Assembly (NCBI RefSeq): GCF_030272615.1
Contig: NC_081415.1
Location: forward strand, 606,600,637 to 606,664,636
DNA: 64,000 nucleotides
DNA from: Cryptomeria japonica
Lineage: Eukaryota > Streptophyta > Pinopsida > Cupressales > Cupressaceae
Direction: 5' to 3'
Shown here in pieces: positions 61,201 to 64,000 of this stretch (position 1 is its first letter; each line of letters starts with the position of its first letter). The notes under the pieces are model-generated. The model worked only from the letters and a program-made list of their open reading frames with translations. It had not been told where the DNA came from and made no database searches. The position numbers were made by a program, and so were the translations under genes.

Positions 61201-61696
61201 AAAGTTAAGTGTTCTTCTACAACATCAGGTTATTCCTTCTAGGGTTGTGTATCTAGAATACGAAGAGCTCTTGGAAAACAAAACCCTTGTTCTGAAGTCA
61301 CTTGTTGAAGACATTGATGATTCCATGAGATTGTGAGTGGAAATATTTTAGGATGTTGTTTCGCGTTGTGAGAAAGCTTCTTGTAATATCATGGATTAGA
61401 ATGGGGAATTATTATCAGAAGAAAGGGTTCTCTCAGATTTACAGTTGAAGATTCATCATGAGTGGAAGATTGAACCATTTTCAGCTCTATCTATTCAAGC
61501 TTTGGTTACATACCAAGTCTTCTTAGAGGGAATTCAGTCTTCCTTTGAGAAGAATAATGCCATAATCCTTCATTGCAGTGATGTTATTGTGAAGACCATG
61601 ATCGTGGCAAAGAATACCCGTGAACTGAATCTTGATGAGCTGCAAATGATTATGCAAAAGTTTGAAGGATTCATGTCTACACATGCTGCAACATAA
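58238..61696 (+). pseudogene. Large protein of unknown function, copy B (broken)
   Basis: Starts MIVAADLDVALTLLSLH at 58238 and ends ...GFMSTHAAT at TAA 61694-61696, about 1,150 codons. Regions: N-terminal segment with SPMDHIKD and FIKRVEDP (to about residue 90); core with LDADTIEKVFRIP, EPWMYQFIMFIRQ, FYMNSYLAY and FTYMRVG..GQPYMLPR (to about 420); KERIKKSFIH and DYCRLTLEQIIDL; a Pro/Ser/acid linker (to about 740); PPWLSSFTPKRKK with KQSRPKVAKRAK, a likely nuclear signal; then a coiled-coil-like C-terminal third. A one-base loss at about 58757 and a second shift at about 59050 break the frame. Ten stops follow (59273, 59462, 59717, 59813, 60017, 60824, 61061, 61334, 61349, 61397); copy A has Gln or Arg at nine of them. 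No enzyme motif recognised; function unknown. Confidence 0.7.
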
Positions 61697-61968
61697 GTGT
61701 TTTTCAACACTTAGTTGCATTTTCAGAATTGTAATTTCTTAGTTGTAGTTTCTCTTTTGACATGTTTACTTGTAAAAACATTTTGTAAATTGCAAGTTAA
61801 GTCATTACTTGCACTTTGGTAATTACAAGTAGACGAGTTACAAGTCAATTTATAATAGGACTTGTAACTTTGAATAAGTCATAGTTGGTTATTGAATAAG
61901 TCTTGGTGGTTTGAGAGAATTTCTCAAGTTAGTTAGGATCCTCCCACCTTTTTCTCAAGACTCCTCTC

Positions 61969-61977
61969 CTATAAATA
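61969..61977 (+). promoter_or_regulatory. TATA box near the right end of element B
   Basis: CTATAAATA in the context CTCCTCTCC before and CTTGAGGGGGTC after, identical to element A. It lies 818-826 bp from the right terminus, as in the solo LTRs of the family. Confidence 0.6.
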
Positions 61978-62050
61978 CTTGAGGGGGTCTATTGTATTTT
62001 TTTTATCTTTTAGAAAGTAAGCGAAAACTCTGCTAAGTTTGCAGCAAGGA

Positions 62051-62530
62051 AGTCTTTGAGCTTTTATGTGTAAATTGAAGAATTGAAAGAAATAGAAGAA
62101 GATTACTCAAGTGATGAGTCTTTGTGCTACATTCTTGAGTTTGTGTTCCATATTATCTTTCTTGTAAGTGTTTCTTAGAGAGATTAATCGAATTTGGTTT
62201 GCAGTCTTTGTGCTGCAAGTGTTGGAGGTTAATATCAATTAGAGTAAATATTTTCTTGGGAAGAGTTGTATGTCTTTGTGCTCATACTTATTCTTGAGAG
62301 AGAGATTAGAAATAGATTTTATGATAAGAAATAGTTGTGAGTCTTTGAGCTCATACTAGTTATTACTGTTTTGTGTAGAAGAGAATAAGATATTTCAGAC
62401 TTTGTGCTGGTATAATTTGTTCTTGATATCATTAGCATAGAAAATGGTAGATAGGACTTCATATATGCAAGTCTTTGAGCTTGATATTACTGTCCCGTCC
62501 CGAAGGAAGTGACGGAAGTCTTTGAGCTTT
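62051..62530 (+). repeat. Eight-copy GTCTTTG(A/T)GCT array in element B
   Basis: Copies near 62051, 62117, 62203, 62271, 62341, 62396, 62471 and 62517, spaced 46-86 bp, starting about 75 bp downstream of the TATA box. Surroundings are otherwise not repeated. The array is conserved in element A. Confidence 0.9.
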
Positions 62531-62800
62531 CAGGAAACTTTATTTCCTTTCTCTCATCTTATTTCAAAAGGTTGTCATTGCTGTTTTAAATTAACTTGCT
62601 ATCACTTTTCTGTGAAGAGAAAATGATATTGGCTTTCTTGAAGAAAGAAGAAAGACTGCTGTCTCATCCCATTTAGTTTTAGATTAGATATAGATAGGGG
62701 GAGCCTTCCCTTAATTAGGAGAGGTTTACTCACACACTGTGGTTGAAACCACAATTTTGTATATTTCCCCAAGTGTACAAAATTTTCAACCAACAACTTT

Positions 62801-63854
62801 CTAAAAGAACCAAGAGTCCAAAAAAATATCTGCTCTCTAATGATTGAATCTATAAAAAGCACAATTGAATCTATGTCCAATTCGGGTCCAAAAATGTCTA
62901 ACATAATTGCATTTCCAGAAGATCACTTTCTACTTTGGATATAAAGACTATATGAAGCTCCCATTTTGGTTGGTTTACTTCTACTAGCTAAAATTGAAAC
63001 AATTATTGCAAATTAAAACAATGTGAATTGTGTAAGAGAGAACTGTGTGGTGATTGTTATCCAATCTCCCGTTTTTCTGTATTATGTGGATCTAAGATCA
63101 ATTTGAAAAGCTGCCAATCGAGTTCAATGATTTTGCTCATTTTTCTACTCAGTTCATTTTGACAGCACTATAATTTCTTTTTTTCTCATGGGGGCAATGC
63201 GTTCTTTTATTGTAAGAGCAAGTCTCCTAGAAAGAACCTAAAATTTAGAAGTGGTGCATGCCTAGGAGGGCTATTTGTGGCTGTGAGTAGTATCAAACAA
63301 GAACACCCAAGCATGACAAGCAGCTATAGTTTCAGGGCCATGTCCTACGTAGGGTCAATAAGTCATCTTGAGATTGTCAGTCATTCATTGTATTGGTTAA
63401 TATCCATTTTCTATAAGTCTTTTGTGATTGCAATCCTTACATTATCACTTTGTTACTTACAAATCTCTTTTTCTAAATACAATATTAATAGCACCAGTCT
63501 GATTCAAAGTTTCCAATAAGTCACTTTTAAGATGATTTGTGGAACCAAATGATTAATGCAGGAGCACACTTCCTCATCTGTCGTTATAATTTAAGATCTA
63601 TTGCTTCAATGCATTAAATGTGCAAATAATTTATAGTTTTTGATTTTGTAGTTATTATTTAATTGATTTTTTAGAGATAAATTTCTTTGTAGAACTAGTG
63701 GTTTGTTATGGGTATGGATAAATGAGAACACCAACTTTGTTATTCACACTAGAGTCTGCATTGTACCTCGATATCTGGGGACAGCAGAAAGTCTAATTTT
63801 TATTTGCTTATTAATTATGTAGGATCTTATTTTCTCTTGGCCTTTTTTGTTTAG
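62801..63854. other. Intron sequence, nothing recognised
   Basis: AT-rich. The open frame at 63277-63519 has no motif and no splice support. An additional exon needed to fix the phase between 50652 and 63855 could lie here but was not identified. Confidence 0.45.
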
Positions 63855-63957
63855 ATACTATTCATGGGCATATTGGAATTAAACATGATTCCACCTCCAC
63901 AAGGAAAGAGCTCTTAACACTAAGGCATCAAGGCAAAAGTTTTGGGCACTATGCTCG
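63855..63957 (+). CDS. Exon of the RNI-like gene, 103 bases
   Basis: Acceptor TTTTTTGTTTAG ends at 63854; donor CTCG|GTATGT at 63958. It encodes TIHGHIGIKHDSTSTRKE, then LLTLRHQGKSFGHYAR, starting in phase 1 and ending with two bases of the next codon. The FGHYAR ending is what plant RNI-like proteins carry just before a YLRLQN-type leucine-rich block, so the leucine-rich part of the protein probably lies beyond the window. Confidence 0.6.
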
Positions 63958-64000
63958 GTATGTACTTCTATTTCCTCATGGCAATAAGTCGTTCATTCCA

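Larger units (their letters stand above)
56274..62795 (+). mobile_element. Element B: 6.5-kb TGTTG...CAACA unit carrying a protein gene
   Basis: Left end TGTTGTCCTC at 56274, right end ATTTTCAACCAACA at 62795, each flanked by ACTTT (56269-56273 and 62796-62800), a perfect 5-bp duplication as made by an LTR-retroelement integrase. Inside, in order: a palindromic sub-repeat array (56496-56954), a TATA-like site (57466), a short leader with a GTATGT donor (57539), the large pseudogene (58238-61696), a second TATA box (61969), an eight-copy GTCTTTG array and the end. The two ends do not repeat each other, there is no primer site or polypurine tract, and no pol. It therefore behaves like one very long solo LTR, or like a TG/CA-ended element of unknown type. 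Confidence 0.7.

Noticed and set aside
61699-62795. Right end of element B as an ordinary 3' LTR starting TGTTTTTCAACAC
   Set aside because: No matching 5' copy exists upstream of the gene and no polypurine tract precedes 61699.
50684-63854. Direct join of exon 50652 to exon 63855 using a GC donor at 50685
   Set aside because: Phase would fit, but the site TTG|GCTTAG is poor and no other support exists.

Overview
The window looks like nuclear DNA of a seed plant with a very large, repeat-filled genome. A gymnosperm is the best guess: AT-rich sequence, many nested and decayed LTR retroelements, terminal inverted LTR ends of the TGTAATGTCCC type, and one host gene stretched over tens of kilobases. 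The taxon is an inference. No tRNA, rRNA, CRISPR or prokaryotic-style operon was seen. HOST GENE: short plus-strand exons at 17653-17749, 17887-18007, 49565-49903, 50066-50139, probably 50652 onward, and 63855-63957 are joined by matching intron phases. They read as one leucine-rich-repeat (RNI-like) plant protein. The implied introns are about 31.6 kb and at least 13 kb, so most of the window is transposon-filled intron. LAYOUT: 1-5.6 kb holds compound microsatellites and two polypyrimidine tracts that share the same downstream flank. 5.6-17.6 kb holds LTR debris, including a Ty3/gypsy-type 3' end with polypurine tract near 10.03 kb, a 2.05 kb solo LTR (11874-13925), a very AT-rich block and decayed minus-strand coding fragments. 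18.7-27 kb holds nested LTRs, including a 3.36 kb minus-strand solo LTR (22319-25673). 27-33 kb holds a retroelement 5' LTR with its tRNA-Met primer binding site, interrupted by a 1.6 kb solo LTR. 35.2-48.0 kb is a complex of three insertions: element A (minus), a truncated Ty1/copia element (plus) and element C (minus). 51.1-53.3 kb is another solo LTR. 56.3-62.8 kb is element B. MAIN POINT: A, B and C carry decayed copies of one large protein gene (about 1,150 codons in B) with no reverse transcriptase, integrase or protease. B is bounded by TGTTG...CAACA ends and a perfect 5-bp duplication (ACTTT), yet has no pair of internal LTRs. The distance from its downstream TATA box to its CA end (about 0.82 kb) matches A and three ORF-less solo LTRs here. 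The simplest reading is that the gene sits inside the U3 part of a giant LTR, with its own upstream promoter and leader intron. Each of four family members also carries a private degenerate sub-repeat array in U3. This possible LTR-encoded gene family is the most unusual thing in the window. All copies here are broken by stops, mostly at Gln/Arg codons as expected from cytosine deamination. Identities and functions are inferred by eye; no database search was run.
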